Of a stretch of 17,805 bases of DNA, positions 16,337 through 17,805 are shown piece by piece. This DNA comes from Flavobacteriaceae bacterium UBA5079. GTDB lineage: Bacteria > Bacteroidota > Bacteroidia > Flavobacteriales > Flavobacteriaceae. How positions within the stretch are numbered: the stretch's first letter is position 1; the number at the start of each line of letters is the position of its first letter. The position numbers were made by a program, and so were the translations under genes. Where the stretch lies: assembly GCA_002414705.1 (NCBI GenBank), contig DIAL01000067.1, positions 86,081-103,885 of the forward strand, given 5' to 3'. The notes beneath the pieces were generated by a model. It saw nothing but the letters and a program-made list of their open reading frames with translations. It had not been told where the DNA came from and ran no database searches.

Positions 16337-17050
16337 ATGAAAAAGAAGCAAGTAAAAAAAAATATTATTTTAGGTGTTTTATTCCTTTTGCCTGTTATGT
16401 TTGTTTTGGTCTTATCGCTTTCAGAAGATCATTATAATCCATTAGACATTGTTAACGAGAATGTTGCAGAGCTTCCAGCAAACTCAAACGGTATCGTTTT
16501 AAAAGATCATATTACTGTTTTAGCCTTTTTAGGCAAACAGCCTATGGATTTAGCCATAGCAGCATCCAACCTTAAAGAATTAGTTTACGATAAGTTTAAA
16601 GGCTTTAAAAAATTTCAGATTGTAGTGCTAGTGCCAAAGGGTACCGAAGCCGAATCCGAAGCCTTATTTAAAGAAATCGCGCGTTATGAAGATTTGCGCT
16701 TTTGGCATTTTGTTCACGCCGATGAAGAAGCTATACAAAATACCTTTAATAGCCTAAAAGCATCTTTTAGTTTATCAGATAATCTAGCAACAGATAATGT
16801 GTTTATTATTGATACGGAACTTAAGCAACGTGGTCGTTTAGATGATAGAACCGATAACGAAAAAGCGGATAGTAAACCGGTTTATGGTTTGGATGCCTAC
16901 AACTGCATACAAGTAGCTGTCATTAAAAACAAAATGAGTTCTGAAGATTTACGCGTTCTTTTTACAGAATATCGCCAGAAACGTAAAGGAAATTTTGATA
17001 CGGAAACACGTCGTGCAAACGATTTAAAACCAGTAAATAATGAGCAATAA
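16337..17050 (+). CDS. Membrane-anchored Sco/thioredoxin-fold-like protein lacking the CxxxC motif
   Basis: I do not recognise a named family. The 237-residue protein has a Lys-rich start, one membrane segment at about 9-28 and a periplasmic domain. By eye, this domain follows the plan of the Sco protein encoded next: strand plus helix 'ITVLAFLGKQPMDLAIAASNL' (59-79), strand 'KFQIVVLVPKGTEAESEALF' (92-111), and 'TDNVFIIDTELKQRGRLDDR' (152-171), where Sco has its His-containing strand. The loop that carries CxxxC in Sco reads 'GKQPMD' here (66-71), and the only cysteine is 190, so it cannot bind copper or do thiol chemistry in the Sco manner. Its last 11 bases overlap the Sco gene, implying coupled translation and a shared job in oxidase assembly; that role is inference. 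Its tail is basic and disordered. Confidence 0.75.
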   Translation: MKKKQVKKNIILGVLFLLPVMFVLVLSLSEDHYNPLDIVNENVAELPANSNGIVLKDHITVLAFLGKQPMDLAIAASNLKELVYDKFKGFKKFQIVVLVPKGTEAESEALFKEIARYEDLRFWHFVHADEEAIQNTFNSLKASFSLSDNLATDNVFIIDTELKQRGRLDDRTDNEKADSKPVYGLDAYNCIQVAVIKNKMSSEDLRVLFTEYRQKRKGNFDTETRRANDLKPVNNEQ

Positions 17051-17795
17051 AACAAACTACTCATACATAGGTATTGCCTTTGTTATTCTTGTATTTGGAA
17101 TTTGGTTTGTACCCAAAATAATAGATCGTATTACCAATCAAGATACCGTAAGAAACGATAATAGAAGTCAACAAGTGTCCAAAACCGATTTTTCAAAACC
17201 CGAAGAATCAGATCTTGTTTTTATTAATATAAACGGAACGCCTAAAAAGGTTCCTGAATTTAGTTTTACCAATCAAGATGGAAAAACTATTACACAACAA
17301 GATTATCTTGGAAAAGTATATGTTGTTGAATTCTTTTTTACAACCTGTCCAACTATCTGCCCAAGAATGAATGAAAATTTAGTACAAATCCAAAATGAAT
17401 TTAAAGATTTTGAGAATTTTGGAGTTGCTTCATTTTCTATTATGCCAAAAGTGGATACGCCTGAAGTACTCAAAGTTTATGCAGAAAAGTATGGTATTAC
17501 AAACCCTAATTGGAATCTACTAACTGGAGACCAAGATGCTATTTTTGAGTTAGCAAATATTGGATTTAATATTTTTGTGGGTGAAGATGAAACGGTTGAA
17601 GCAGGATTTGAACATTCAGGGAATTTCGCCTTAATAGATAAAAATGGTTTTATCCGTTCCAGACAAGATGATTTTGGGAATCCTAAAATTTTCTACTCTG
17701 GAATTATCAGCGAAGCCGAAAAGGTAGACGAAGATGGTCAAAAAGAGGAAATCAGTATGTTAAAACAAGATATTGCTAAATTATTAAAAGAATAA
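17040..17795 (+). CDS. SCO family copper chaperone
   Basis: Sco (SCO1/SenC/PrrC) proteins are membrane-anchored, thioredoxin-fold proteins that deliver copper to the CuA site of cytochrome c oxidase subunit II or keep its cysteines reduced. The product has 251 residues. An N-terminal anchor lies at about 8-26 (SYIGIAFVILVFGIWFVP), followed by a linker and the Sco domain from about 70. The copper-binding set is complete: C103 and C107 in 'FFFTTCPTICPRM', and H192 in 'FEHSGNFALIDKNG'. The segment 'DTPEVLKVYAEKYG' (139-152) is also typical. The start ATG lies inside the previous gene (11-base overlap), and the next gene appears to start on this gene's last base. Its place after the oxidase subunit genes fits a dedicated CuA assembly role. 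Confidence 0.95.
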   Translation: MSNKTNYSYIGIAFVILVFGIWFVPKIIDRITNQDTVRNDNRSQQVSKTDFSKPEESDLVFININGTPKKVPEFSFTNQDGKTITQQDYLGKVYVVEFFFTTCPTICPRMNENLVQIQNEFKDFENFGVASFSIMPKVDTPEVLKVYAEKYGITNPNWNLLTGDQDAIFELANIGFNIFVGEDETVEAGFEHSGNFALIDKNGFIRSRQDDFGNPKIFYSGIISEAEKVDEDGQKEEISMLKQDIAKLLKE

Positions 17796-17805
17796 TGAAT
17801 CAGAA
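17795..17805 (+). CDS. Start of a further gene (3' part outside window)
   Basis: An ATG at 17795-17797 shares one base with the Sco stop codon (TAATG) and is followed by AAT CAG, reading Met-Asn-Gln to the edge. Such a TAATG junction suggests translational coupling. In related flavobacteria a small membrane protein of the DUF420 type often follows Sco, but three codons cannot show that. Confidence 0.4.

Noticed and set aside
1..17805. Mobile element, prophage, CRISPR array, tRNA or rRNA
   Set aside because: No transposase, integrase, terminal inverted repeats, regularly spaced repeats or RNA-gene signatures were seen; gene order is that of a conserved flavobacterial core region.

Overview
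The window is an AT-rich stretch of a chromosome from the phylum Bacteroidota, almost certainly family Flavobacteriaceae. Four things support this. It carries sprA, the giant outer-membrane translocon of the type IX secretion / gliding apparatus. It has a remB-like gliding gene next to TonB-type genes with the Bacteroidota 'PVFPGCE' C-terminal signature. The cytochrome caa3 accessory genes are in the order usual for this family. Promoters of the form TTTG-N18-21-TAnnTTTG recur, and no Shine-Dalgarno sequences are visible. The genus cannot be fixed from the sequence alone. All real genes are on the + strand, gene density is very high, and no gap without a gene exceeds about 140 bases.

Layout. 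(1) Bases 1-607: the 3' end of maeB (malic enzyme with a phosphotransacetylase-like tail), with a hairpin across its stop codon. (2) Bases 625-8476: a promoter, ruvA (Holliday junction recognition), then sprA (2403 codons, TTG start) 6 bases downstream, probably one transcript. (3) Bases 8487-9285: a strong promoter, gcvH (lipoyl carrier of the glycine cleavage system) and an overlapping VanZ-family membrane protein. (4) Bases 9295-13220: two tandem TonB-type energy transducers, each closed by its own intrinsic terminator, then a remB-like outer-membrane protein that begins with the same TonB C-terminal-like domain. (5) Bases 13214-16325: a cytochrome c oxidase assembly/subunit cluster: cyoE (heme O synthase), two different subunit III proteins and a subunit IV protein, ended by a terminator. 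(6) Bases 16325-17805: an Sco-like membrane-anchored protein without the copper-binding cysteines, overlapping a canonical Sco copper chaperone, and the first codons of a further gene.

How they work together. SprA and the RemB-like protein belong to the cell-surface secretion and gliding machinery, and the TonB pair would bring proton-motive energy to outer-membrane proteins. The last third builds an aa3/caa3-type terminal oxidase: CyoE makes heme O, the two subunit III proteins and subunit IV are structural parts, and Sco delivers copper to the CuA site. Subunits I and II are not in the window. There are no tRNA, rRNA, CRISPR, insertion-sequence or phage signals. This is mostly conserved core sequence, so the interesting points are at domain and regulatory level rather than a new gene system. 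The best are a TonB-domain/barrel fusion beside two tonB genes, the cysteine-less Sco-like partner, calcium-loop-like motifs in SprA, and a large soluble insertion in one subunit III.
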